Source of the DNA: Bacteroidales bacterium
GTDB lineage: Bacteria > Bacteroidota > Bacteroidia > Bacteroidales > UBA3663
Direction of reading: 5' to 3'
Assembly (NCBI GenBank): GCA_017548545.1
Contig: JAFYZW010000156.1
Coordinates: 17,472-81,471, forward strand
DNA length: 64,000 nucleotides
The notes below the pieces were generated by a model. That model was not told the origin of the DNA. It searched no databases and was given only the letters and a program-made list of their open reading frames with translations. The position numbers were made by a program, and so were the translations under genes. Positions 26,762 through 34,852 of the stretch are shown one piece after another (the stretch's first letter is position 1; every line of letters begins with the position of its first letter).

Positions 26762-27394
26762 ATGGCAAATGAAAAGAAACCCGGTGTTTTCACCGGACCG
26801 CTCTGGACCAATAACCCCGTGGTTGTCCAGGTGCTTGGTATCTGCTCGGCCCTTGCGGTTACTACGCAGATGAAGCCCGCACTCGTCATGGGTATCTCCC
26901 TGACCTGTGTGCTCGCTTTCGCCAACGTGATCATTTCTGTGCTCCGCAACACCATACCCAACCGAATCCGTATCATCGTTCAGTTGGTAGTCGTTGCCGC
27001 CCTTGTTATTATCGTCAACCAGATTCTGAAAGCCTACGTCTATGATGTCAGCAAGGCCCTCTCTGTATATGTTGGTCTGATTATCACCAACTGTATTCTG
27101 ATGGGTCGTCTTGAGGCGTTTGCCCTCGGCAACAAGCCCTTCCCTGCCCTCCTCGACGGTCTCGGCAATGGTATCGGCTATGCCCTCATCCTGTTCATCA
27201 CCGCCACCCTGCGCGAGCTCTTCGGCAGCGGCACACTCTTTGGCTACGACGTGCTTGCACGTTTCGTCAACGAGGCAGGATACGACGGCTATCAGAACTG
27301 CGGCTTCTTCACGATGCCCGCAGCAGCCCTCATCATCATCGGCTGCATCATCTGGTATCAGCGTGCTAAGAACCCTGATCTTCAGGACAAGTAA
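26762..27394 (+). CDS. nqrD: Na+-NQR subunit D
   Basis: This is a 210-aa integral membrane subunit with six hydrophobic helices. Cys28 (VLGICSALAVT) and Cys111 (IITNCILMGRLEAF) match the conserved NqrD cysteines that, with the pair in NqrE, hold the intramembrane iron-sulfur centre. I chose the ATG at 26762 (MANEKKPGVFTGPLW), since the codons upstream fall in the repeat-containing gap. It lies in operon order and is followed by nqrE after 21 bp. Confidence 0.97.
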   Translation: MANEKKPGVFTGPLWTNNPVVVQVLGICSALAVTTQMKPALVMGISLTCVLAFANVIISVLRNTIPNRIRIIVQLVVVAALVIIVNQILKAYVYDVSKALSVYVGLIITNCILMGRLEAFALGNKPFPALLDGLGNGIGYALILFITATLRELFGSGTLFGYDVLARFVNEAGYDGYQNCGFFTMPAAALIIIGCIIWYQRAKNPDLQDK

Positions 27395-27415
27395 TACCCT
27401 TAAAACAACTGCAAA

Positions 27416-28015
27416 ATGGAATATCTAAATCTATTCATCAAGTCAATCTTCATTGACAACATGATCTTTGCACTGTTCCTGGGTATGTGTTCTTACCTGG
27501 CAGTGTCGAAGACTGTGAAGACGTCGGTAGGTCTTGGCTGTGCAGTAACCTTCGTGTTGCTCATCACCCTTCCTATCAACTACTTGCTCGACAAGTACGT
27601 GCTTCAGCCCAATGCGCTCGTCGAAGGCGTTGACCTCAGCTACCTGAGCTTCATCATCTTCATCGCCAACATCGCCGCTATCGTACAGATTGTCGAGATG
27701 GTGGTCGAGAAGTTCTTCCCGGCGCTCTATGGCTCCCTCGGTATCTTCCTCCCGCTCATCGCCGTGAACTGCGCCATCCTCGGTGGCTCACTCTTCATGC
27801 AGCAGAAGGAGTTCGAGAACGTAGGCTACGCCATCACTTACGCCCTTGGCGACGGTATCGGGTGGCTCTTCGCCATCGCATGTATCGCAGCCATCCGTGA
27901 GAAGCTGTCCTACAGCAACATTCCCGCTCCTCTGAAGGGCCTCGGCATCACGTTCATCGTGACCGGTCTGATGGCCATCGCCTTCATGAGCTTCTCTGGT
28001 ATTCAACTTGGTTAA
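27416..28015 (+). CDS. nqrE: Na+-NQR subunit E
   Basis: This 199-aa, six-helix membrane protein is homologous to NqrD with inverted topology. Cys25 ([11 protein letters not shown]) and Cys119 ([12 protein letters not shown]) are the partner cysteines of the membrane iron-sulfur site shared with NqrD. Length and sequence ([22 protein letters not shown] region) match the family closely. It is followed by nqrF after 18 bp. Confidence 0.97.
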   Translation: MEYLNLFIKSIFIDNMIFALFLGMCSYLAVSKTVKTSVGLGCAVTFVLLITLPINYLLDKYVLQPNALVEGVDLSYLSFIIFIANIAAIVQIVEMVVEKFFPALYGSLGIFLPLIAVNCAILGGSLFMQQKEFENVGYAITYALGDGIGWLFAIACIAAIREKLSYSNIPAPLKGLGITFIVTGLMAIAFMSFSGIQLG

Positions 28016-28033
28016 AAGAAAGGAGACTGCAAT

Positions 28034-29323
28034 ATGTTGACAACTTATATTTATGCAATAGTAGTATTCCTCATTGTAATACTCTTACTCGTAGCGCTCC
28101 TGCTCTTTGTCAAGGCCAAGCTCGTTCCGTCGGGCAACATCAGCATCGACGTCAATGGCAAGAAGACCATCGAAGCCGGCATTGGCACCACAGCCCTTGC
28201 AGCCCTGCAGCAGGGTGGCATCTTCCTGTCATCCGCTTGTGGTGGTGGCGGCAAGTGCGGCCAGTGCAAGTGTATCATCGAATCGGGTGCCGGCAATATC
28301 CTGCCCACCGAGGTAGGTTTCTTCACCCGCAAGGAGATCAAGAAGAACTATCGTCTGGCCTGCCAGTCGAAGATCAAGGAGAACGCCAAGATCGTCGTTC
28401 CCGACGACGTATTCGGCGTAAAGGAATGGGAATGCACCGTGATTGGCAACAAGAACGTGGCAACCTTCATCAAGGAGTACAAGGTGGCTCTGCCTCCTGG
28501 AGAGCACATGAACTTCGAACCCGGTTCCTATGCACAGATCAAGATCCCGACATTCGAGATCGACTACAAGGACTTCGACCGCGACCTTATCGGCGAGACC
28601 TATCTGCCCGCATGGGAGAACTTCCACATGTTCGAACTGCATTGCTCCAACACCGAGCCTACTGTTCGTGCATACTCGATGGCCAACTATCCCGACGAGG
28701 GCGATATCATCACGCTCAACGTACGTATCGCTACCCCACCGTTCAAGCCGCGTGAGCAGCAGGTTAAGGGCGCCAACAACTTCATGCCCGTCAACCCGGG
28801 TATCGCTTCGACCTACATCTTCAACCTCCGTCCAGGCGACAAGGTTATCATGTCAGGTCCTTACGGCGAGTTCCGCCCACAGTACGGCACAGGTCGCGAA
28901 ATGATTTGGGTAGGTGGTGGTGCCGGTATGGCTCCTCTCCGTGCACAGATCATGCACATGCTCAAAGGCAACGGCGTGAAGGACGAAGATCGCAAGCGCC
29001 CAATGCACTACTTCTATGGTGCACGCGCTTTGGAGGAGATTCCATTCCTCGACGACTTCCTCCAGCTCCAGAAGGACTTCCCCAACTTCCACTTCCATCT
29101 TGCCCTCGACCGTCCCGATCCGAAGGCCGATGCAGCTGGAATTGCCTACACACCAGGCTTCGTAGCACCCGTGATGGGCGACACCTATCTGAAGGCTCAC
29201 GAAGCTCCAGAAGATTGCGAATACTATCTTTGCGGACCTCCAATGATGGCAAAGACCGTCCTTGACCTCCTCCACTCTCTCGGAGTTGAGGATGACATGA
29301 TCCGCTTCGATAACTTCGGTTAA
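28034..29323 (+). CDS. nqrF: Na+-NQR subunit F, NADH dehydrogenase module
   Basis: This 429-aa electron-entry subunit oxidises NADH and passes electrons via FAD and a [2Fe-2S] cluster to the membrane subunits. It has one N-terminal transmembrane helix (5-27). The ferredoxin-like domain has cluster cysteines at 69, 75, 78 and 110 (SACGGGGKCGQC, RLACQS). The FAD-binding domain shows RAYSMANYP, and the NADH-binding domain shows WVGGGAGMAPLRAQI and YYLCGPPMM. Length is slightly above the usual 405-425. It is the last gene of the operon, with a terminator 23 bp downstream. Confidence 0.97.
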   Translation: MLTTYIYAIVVFLIVILLLVALLLFVKAKLVPSGNISIDVNGKKTIEAGIGTTALAALQQGGIFLSSACGGGGKCGQCKCIIESGAGNILPTEVGFFTRKEIKKNYRLACQSKIKENAKIVVPDDVFGVKEWECTVIGNKNVATFIKEYKVALPPGEHMNFEPGSYAQIKIPTFEIDYKDFDRDLIGETYLPAWENFHMFELHCSNTEPTVRAYSMANYPDEGDIITLNVRIATPPFKPREQQVKGANNFMPVNPGIASTYIFNLRPGDKVIMSGPYGEFRPQYGTGREMIWVGGGAGMAPLRAQIMHMLKGNGVKDEDRKRPMHYFYGARALEEIPFLDDFLQLQKDFPNFHFHLALDRPDPKADAAGIAYTPGFVAPVMGDTYLKAHEAPEDCEYYLCGPPMMAKTVLDLLHSLGVEDDMIRFDNFG

Positions 29324-29345
29324 TCAGATTAATTCTTTAAAATTT

Positions 29346-29377
29346 AACTCCCCGCCAGTTTATTCTGACGGGGAGTT
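29346..29377. terminator. terminator after nqrF, shared with the GH9 operon
   Basis: AACTCCCCGCCAG (29346-29358) pairs with CTGACGGGGAGTT (29365-29377) with a single C-A mismatch. It lies between two convergent operons and has T-rich sequence on both sides. Confidence 0.9.
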
Positions 29378-29400
29378 ATTTCAAATGAAATAGCCAAGGG

Positions 29401-31917
29401 TTAATGGTTAGCTGCCAACACGAGGAACATGTAGTGTGAGGAACCGCCACCAAGCACGTACTCGGTCTGTTGCCAGAGGAAGGGGAACTCGAGCAATTCT
29501 GGGAAGTCGGGACGAATGAGGGCGGTACCCGAAACCACACCACCGGGGATGTAGCTCCAATCGGCACGGTTCAGTCCGTAGGCAACGGTGGCTGAACGAG
29601 CACCGACACCGGAGGCAAACGATGCGTTGTTGCTGCCCGGGTGACAGCCGAGGACGAAGTTCAGGGCATCATAGACAGGGTCTTTGGAGAAGATCTCGGG
29701 ATAGGCATCTACGAGGAAGTAATACTGGAAGCCAAAGCGCTGGATGTCCCAACCTGCTCCCCAGATGCTTGGGCGATAAGGTACACCGTAGGGTGTCTCG
29801 GCCGACTGTTTGTCGAGCTGTAACTTATATGCGGCAAGGGCTTCACGGTAAGCTTTCACGAAGGCCTTCGATTGCTTGTCTTTCCTGGTCTCAAGTCGTT
29901 TGGCTACACGGGCAGTGTACCATCCTGAGAAGCCGACTCCTCTGGTAATCATCTCCTGATTAGCGAAGATGAAGTCGAGATACTCCTTCTCACCCGTCGT
30001 CAGATATAGTTCGACGGCAGCCTGAAGCTTCATGCCGGCCATACGCCCATCAAGGTTCGTCTGGTTAAAAAGCGTCCTGGCAATATCAAGACACTCCTCC
30101 CCCAACTCATCGTTAAAACCACGGAGCACACGGGACGCACCAGCCAGCTCAGCAGCGGTGGAGATGGCACGCATGGGGTTGTCCTCAGTGAAGATCCAAC
30201 GATCGTCGGCATTGCCGATTATACCATCAGTCATGGCTGCAGCGTCACCCAACATGGCATACTGACGCAAGGAATTGCAAATGATGCCTCGATAGAGACG
30301 ACCCAATGCCTGATAGGAACGCACCACGGTGAGCGCACCGTTCTCGACCTGCTGCAGGATATCGTTCTTGCCGTCGGGTTCGTGTATCTCGACGCGATGG
30401 TGCTCCTGGTCGATGGAAGTCACATCGATTTCGGGATGGAAAAGCTCGTAGGCCAAAGCAAGGATATAGGCTTCGCCAGCCTGCGATTCGACACGAAGGT
30501 CGAAGTCGCCGGCATCGTGCCAACCTCCGATATTTACCCCAGGCACAATCTCGCCTTCCTTATATTTCGAGAGTCCGGGCATCTGGTTATACCCATCGAT
30601 ATGGTTACCAACATGAGCCATTAGCGCATCATCGAGGTGGCAGGCATCGTGCCAGATGCGATACTTCTCGGCCACGCGCATGTGACACATCTGCACAGGT
30701 AGGAAATATTCGATGACGGGTTGCCATACACCACGGTCGTAAACGTCGTCGGCAATACGGAAGACGCTAGAAAAAGACGTTCCGTAACGAATCTGATAGA
30801 GACCGGGCTCGGTGAAGTCGCTGAAGTCGGCGATGAGATATCGGTAGCGCAGGAAATTGCCCCAAATGGTTGGTTTGATAGAGCGAACCACTTCCTTCCC
30901 ATTCGCGTCGATGCGCACAAGCTGTGCTTCGTAGAAATCCTTGCTGCGCGGATCGGTTTCGATAACCACGCGTTTGGGCTGTTGTGGCAGGTAACCCACT
31001 TGTGAGGTCTGGATAACGGGACGATACTGCCAAAGCTGATCGACATGAGGCGTGATGAGCCAACGTACAGCGCCTTTGGTGGCACCTGGAGCAATCTCGC
31101 TGCGAAGCACGAACCAGCCGTTGTTGTGGTTCATGCGTCCGTCGTAGAGCTTGAGGTCACCGGTGAGCGATTCGACGGTCAGCATCTGAGAAGGATCGTC
31201 GGGACGTGAGGTGAACTTGCGACCCACAGCGTAGGGTTCGGCAATGATGTCGTCGGCACGTAGCGGGCTGTAGCCCTCACCGTCGAGCTGCATCAGGTCG
31301 GTCAGTTGTCCGCGCCCAGCGTAGAAGTCGCCGTCGTGGCCACGGTTGGTGGAAAGCTGGAGCAATGGAGCATTGGGCTGCTGTGGATAGATGCCCGTCT
31401 GCTGATCCATCATCCACGGTTTGCCGAACAACAATCCCGGGAAGAACTCGAGGTTGAAGCCGACCTTGCCGAGCAGGAAGTCGGGCACGGGTGTGTCGAG
31501 ATCGACAGTAACAAGGATGCTTTTGTCCTGAGGCTCGACGTTGACTGTATAGGTCACGTTCCAGTTGGGATAAACCATAGGGTTGAATCCCGTCAGATGA
31601 CGCGAGGAATCGGGGTAACAAAGCGTCGTGGTGATACGACCATCAGCAACCTTGCGGTCGAGCTGCTTGGGCACGGGTTGCCACTGTCCAGGCGTGGCTT
31701 CCAGACGAATGTCGCCATTGGTGGCGATACGCTGTCCATTCATGATGACGCACACACCACCCTGATGGCCCTCAGGATAAAAGTCGCTGAAGGCCATCAC
31801 GTCGGTACCACCGGCGTTGAAGTATCCGTTGTCGTTCAGCTGGAAGGTCTGAGCAGTGACGGCCTGCACCAATAATATAGTACAGGCTATCACGAAATGC
31901 ATTCTGAAATATTTCAT
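29401..31917 (-). CDS. secreted GH9 endoglucanase-type hydrolase
   Basis: This 838-aa exported enzyme (signal peptide 1-22, ending VTAQT) has, after about 280 residues of an unassigned beta-rich N-terminal domain, an Ig-like CelD_N module (about 300-385, QTSQVGYLPQQPKRVV) and a GH9 (alpha/alpha)6 catalytic domain. GH9 signatures: NIGGWHDAGDFDL near 460 (catalytic base Asp), GCHPGSNNASFASGVG and RADWSYIPGG, and QQTEYVLGG near 819 (proton-donor Glu). GH9 enzymes cut beta-1,4-glucan or glucomannan with inversion. It is the last gene of a four-gene operon, 33 bp after the GH5 gene. No carbohydrate-binding module or T9SS tail is seen; it is probably periplasmic or surface-exposed. Confidence 0.92.
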   Translation of the reverse strand: MKYFRMHFVIACTILLVQAVTAQTFQLNDNGYFNAGGTDVMAFSDFYPEGHQGGVCVIMNGQRIATNGDIRLEATPGQWQPVPKQLDRKVADGRITTTLCYPDSSRHLTGFNPMVYPNWNVTYTVNVEPQDKSILVTVDLDTPVPDFLLGKVGFNLEFFPGLLFGKPWMMDQQTGIYPQQPNAPLLQLSTNRGHDGDFYAGRGQLTDLMQLDGEGYSPLRADDIIAEPYAVGRKFTSRPDDPSQMLTVESLTGDLKLYDGRMNHNNGWFVLRSEIAPGATKGAVRWLITPHVDQLWQYRPVIQTSQVGYLPQQPKRVVIETDPRSKDFYEAQLVRIDANGKEVVRSIKPTIWGNFLRYRYLIADFSDFTEPGLYQIRYGTSFSSVFRIADDVYDRGVWQPVIEYFLPVQMCHMRVAEKYRIWHDACHLDDALMAHVGNHIDGYNQMPGLSKYKEGEIVPGVNIGGWHDAGDFDLRVESQAGEAYILALAYELFHPEIDVTSIDQEHHRVEIHEPDGKNDILQQVENGALTVVRSYQALGRLYRGIICNSLRQYAMLGDAAAMTDGIIGNADDRWIFTEDNPMRAISTAAELAGASRVLRGFNDELGEECLDIARTLFNQTNLDGRMAGMKLQAAVELYLTTGEKEYLDFIFANQEMITRGVGFSGWYTARVAKRLETRKDKQSKAFVKAYREALAAYKLQLDKQSAETPYGVPYRPSIWGAGWDIQRFGFQYYFLVDAYPEIFSKDPVYDALNFVLGCHPGSNNASFASGVGARSATVAYGLNRADWSYIPGGVVSGTALIRPDFPELLEFPFLWQQTEYVLGGGSSHYMFLVLAANH

Positions 31918-31950
31918 CGTGTGATAAATTAATAAAGGTATGATCTATTA

Positions 31951-33084
31951 TTAGTAATCGGCCATCAAGATATCCACCAGACCTTTATCCTTGAAGGCGT
32001 GCTTCTGCTGATCCCAGAAGCCGAAGTCGGCATCATAGCACCAGGTGGTCCAGGCGATATTGTTCTCCGTGAACACTTTCATCATGTCCTTGGTCCAAGC
32101 GTAAGCGAGGTCACGCTCAACAGGTTCATAGACACCCCATTCACCGCAGAAGAGTTGGAGGTCGTACTTCTTGGCGGCTGCAATGGCATCGGCAAAGTCG
32201 GCACGAATCTTGTCGATGTTCCACTCCTGGGTGAGATATTGCTCAAGATCGGGCTTGATGGCTTCGGGAGCAGCATCGAAATCCTCCTTCGTAATCATGA
32301 TGCCTGGATATGTGATCTTGCCCTTATACTGTCCAAGAGGAGTCCACCAGGCTCCACGGTGCGTGAGGATCATGGGGTTGTAGTAGTGGAACGACAGAAT
32401 GATGTTCTTGTCACCCTCGGGAACCTTGAGGTACTTCATGGTCTCATAGCCCTGCCAACGGTTGCTGCCGATGACCAGTGTGCGCTGAGGCTCACGTTCG
32501 CGCAGTGCCTTGTGAACCTTGGCAACCAAGGCGTTCCACTGCTCATGATCGTCGGCCACGGGCTCGTTCATGAACTCGTAGGCAACGGAGTCGTTGCTAT
32601 AGCCCTTGAGCACGTCGGACAGCTGGTACCAGAGATTGATAAGACCCTGCTGAGCCTCCTCGGAGGTGAAGAGCGTATTCGCATTCTTATCATTTTCGTT
32701 CACGGCATTGAAGTAATGCGAGCGGATGATATGGAGATCGACGATGGTGCGCAGGTGATGCTTCTCAGCCCAGTTGATGGCGTTGATCATCAACTCCCAA
32801 GCTTCGGGCAGCTTGTTGCCGTCCTCGTCCCAGAACTGTACCTCGTCGATGGGCAGGCGCACGAAGTCGAAGCCCAGCGAATCGAGACGTGCAAAGTCGT
32901 CCTCCTGGATGTGGAGCCTGCGGGCTTCGCCACGCTCTTCGCTTTGCGAGAGCCAGTGGCTCACGTTGGTGCCACGACAGATCTTGAAGTCGTTAACTAC
33001 GTCGGTTGTCACACTCTTGTTGGTGCAGGCGGTCATAGCCAGCAACGTGGTGGCAATAAATGCCATGGAAATGGTCTTTTTCAT
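31951..33084 (-). CDS. GH5 cellulase-family lipoprotein
   Basis: This 377-aa lipoprotein has a lipobox at MAFIATTLLAMTAC (Cys20) and a single GH5 TIM barrel. Catalytic acid/base Glu174 is in YEFMNEP and nucleophile Glu315 in LFCGEWGVYE. RGTNVSHWLS, FVRLPIDE, VDLHIIRSHYF and SFHYYNP are further barrel motifs. It most likely acts as an endo-beta-1,4-glucanase or mannanase; specificity cannot be read from the sequence. Transcribed between GH13 (8 bp upstream) and GH9 (33 bp downstream), it fits a mixed-glucan utilisation operon. Confidence 0.92.
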   Translation of the reverse strand: MKKTISMAFIATTLLAMTACTNKSVTTDVVNDFKICRGTNVSHWLSQSEERGEARRLHIQEDDFARLDSLGFDFVRLPIDEVQFWDEDGNKLPEAWELMINAINWAEKHHLRTIVDLHIIRSHYFNAVNENDKNANTLFTSEEAQQGLINLWYQLSDVLKGYSNDSVAYEFMNEPVADDHEQWNALVAKVHKALREREPQRTLVIGSNRWQGYETMKYLKVPEGDKNIILSFHYYNPMILTHRGAWWTPLGQYKGKITYPGIMITKEDFDAAPEAIKPDLEQYLTQEWNIDKIRADFADAIAAAKKYDLQLFCGEWGVYEPVERDLAYAWTKDMMKVFTENNIAWTTWCYDADFGFWDQQKHAFKDKGLVDILMADY

Positions 33085-33092
33085 TTTAGATA

Positions 33093-34838
33093 TTATTTTA
33101 GTTTAATGATTGCGTAGGAAGTGGCAGGCATGTGGATGGTCACATCGCCGGTCTTCTTGTTGTGGGCGATGGGGATCTTGTCGCCAGCGAGGAGATTCGT
33201 GCGACTGAACTTTACATCGACCTTGAACGTAGCATCGGAGGCCTCTGCCCTGGGATTGAGCATCACCAGCACCACGTCTTTTCCCGCAGCGCGTGCATAA
33301 ACGAAAGGATAAACCGATGGAGCCTCCTGATTGGGATAGATGGGCACGAACTCGGCATAATTGGCCAGGGCGGGCTCGCTGTGGTGAAGGGCAATGAGGC
33401 GACGTGTCCTGTTGAGCAGCGACTGAGGGTCATTCTCCTGCGCTGCCACGTTGGGAGCATCGGGCGAAGGATCGACAGGCAGATAGAGCTTTTCGGCATC
33501 GGCTGACGAGAAACCGAGGTTCTTGCCGCTGCTCCATTGCATGGGTGTACGAGCGCCATTGCGCGGCTGGTAGGCACCTTCGACCTGCGGCCAGTTGTTG
33601 GGCAGTTGCTTCATGCCGATTTCGTTGCCATAATAGAGAAAGGGCACGCCGGGCATGGTGAAGCCGAAGGCATAGATGATTTCGAGTTCCTTGTCGGTGC
33701 GGCGATTGCCCAGGCGGGCATTGTCGTGATTGCCCAAGGGCAGACTGATATATCCCTTGCCGATGGTCTTGCTGTACTGATCCATATAGCTGGCGAGGAA
33801 AGCACGGATATCGCCTTTGCCTTCAGCATCGAAGTAACTGTGGCCTTCGCTTACGCCGTTAAGGATGCGCCAGCTCTCCTTCTGGAAGAGGTCGTTGTAA
33901 CCATTGAACCAATGGAAGAAATCGACGTGGAAGCAGTTGTCGAGCGCATCGGCAGGATAGGACCATTCGGCCACCATGAAGCCCTGCGGGTATTCCTTTT
34001 CGAGCAACTGACGAATCTCGCGCCAAAAGAGCTTGGTGGCGTTCTCGTTGGTATTGAAGAACTGTTCGTTGCCCCTCACCCGCCGTGTCTTGACCAAGGC
34101 ACCAGCCATGTCGGCACGGAAACCGTCGGCACCCATATCCATCCAGAAACGCAGAACGTTCTTCAAGTCCTCACGCATGGCCAGAACGTCAGGATGGTCG
34201 GTGGGAAGCTGCCACTTCTGTTCGGGGTCGGGATTGGCGAAGCCGAAATTGAGAGCAGGCTGACACCAGTAGAAGTTGCGCATGAACTGACCGTTGCGCT
34301 GGCCATAACCCTTGATGAACTGTCCAGCGAACTCCCGTGGGGGATCGACCCAGTTGGTCTCGGTCCAGATGTAGTAGTTGGAGTACTTGTTCGGCTCCTG
34401 TTTCTGCGAAGCGATGAACCAGGGATGGTCGATGGCGGTGTAGCTGATGACATAGTCAAAGATGACGTGCATGCCGCGCTTGTGGGCCTCGTCGAAGAGC
34501 TGCCTTGCATCCTCGTTGGTGCCGTAGCGAGGGGCTATGCGGTAATAGTCGCGGATGTCATAGCCGGCATCGTTGAAGGGCGAGTCGAAGAAGGGATTGA
34601 ACCAGATGGCATCGACACCGAGGCTCTTCACATAGTCGAGCTTGCTGATTATGCCCTGCAGGTCACCGATGCCATCGCCATCGGAGTCGCAGAAGGTCTG
34701 CGGATAGATCTGATAGAACACGGCATTCCTGGCCCAATCGGGCACATTGGGAATGTCATATTTTCCAGTGATGGTCTGTGCCGTGGAAGTGATGGACAGC
34801 AGGGCGGTGGCAAGGAGGAATATTCTTTTGAAGTGCAT
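33093..34838 (-). CDS. secreted GH13 alpha-amylase-family enzyme
   Basis: This 581-aa exported protein has a signal peptide of about 20 residues. The GH13 barrel shows region II GFRADMAG (nucleophile Asp243), region III MVAEWSYP (acid/base Glu291) and region IV LGNHDNAR (Asp372). Region I, normally DxxxNH, reads DYVISYT: Asp128 is kept but the Asn-His pair is Ser-Tyr. Early motifs FYQIYPQTFCDSDGDGIGDL and VDAIWFNPFFDSP resemble the oligo-1,6-glucosidase/trehalose synthase subgroup more than classical alpha-amylase. A C-terminal beta domain ends the protein. It sits second in the operon, 14 bp after the unknown gene. Confidence 0.92.
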   Translation of the reverse strand: MHFKRIFLLATALLSITSTAQTITGKYDIPNVPDWARNAVFYQIYPQTFCDSDGDGIGDLQGIISKLDYVKSLGVDAIWFNPFFDSPFNDAGYDIRDYYRIAPRYGTNEDARQLFDEAHKRGMHVIFDYVISYTAIDHPWFIASQKQEPNKYSNYYIWTETNWVDPPREFAGQFIKGYGQRNGQFMRNFYWCQPALNFGFANPDPEQKWQLPTDHPDVLAMREDLKNVLRFWMDMGADGFRADMAGALVKTRRVRGNEQFFNTNENATKLFWREIRQLLEKEYPQGFMVAEWSYPADALDNCFHVDFFHWFNGYNDLFQKESWRILNGVSEGHSYFDAEGKGDIRAFLASYMDQYSKTIGKGYISLPLGNHDNARLGNRRTDKELEIIYAFGFTMPGVPFLYYGNEIGMKQLPNNWPQVEGAYQPRNGARTPMQWSSGKNLGFSSADAEKLYLPVDPSPDAPNVAAQENDPQSLLNRTRRLIALHHSEPALANYAEFVPIYPNQEAPSVYPFVYARAAGKDVVLVMLNPRAEASDATFKVDVKFSRTNLLAGDKIPIAHNKKTGDVTIHMPATSYAIIKLK

Positions 34839-34852
34839 ACTGATGTCAGGTA

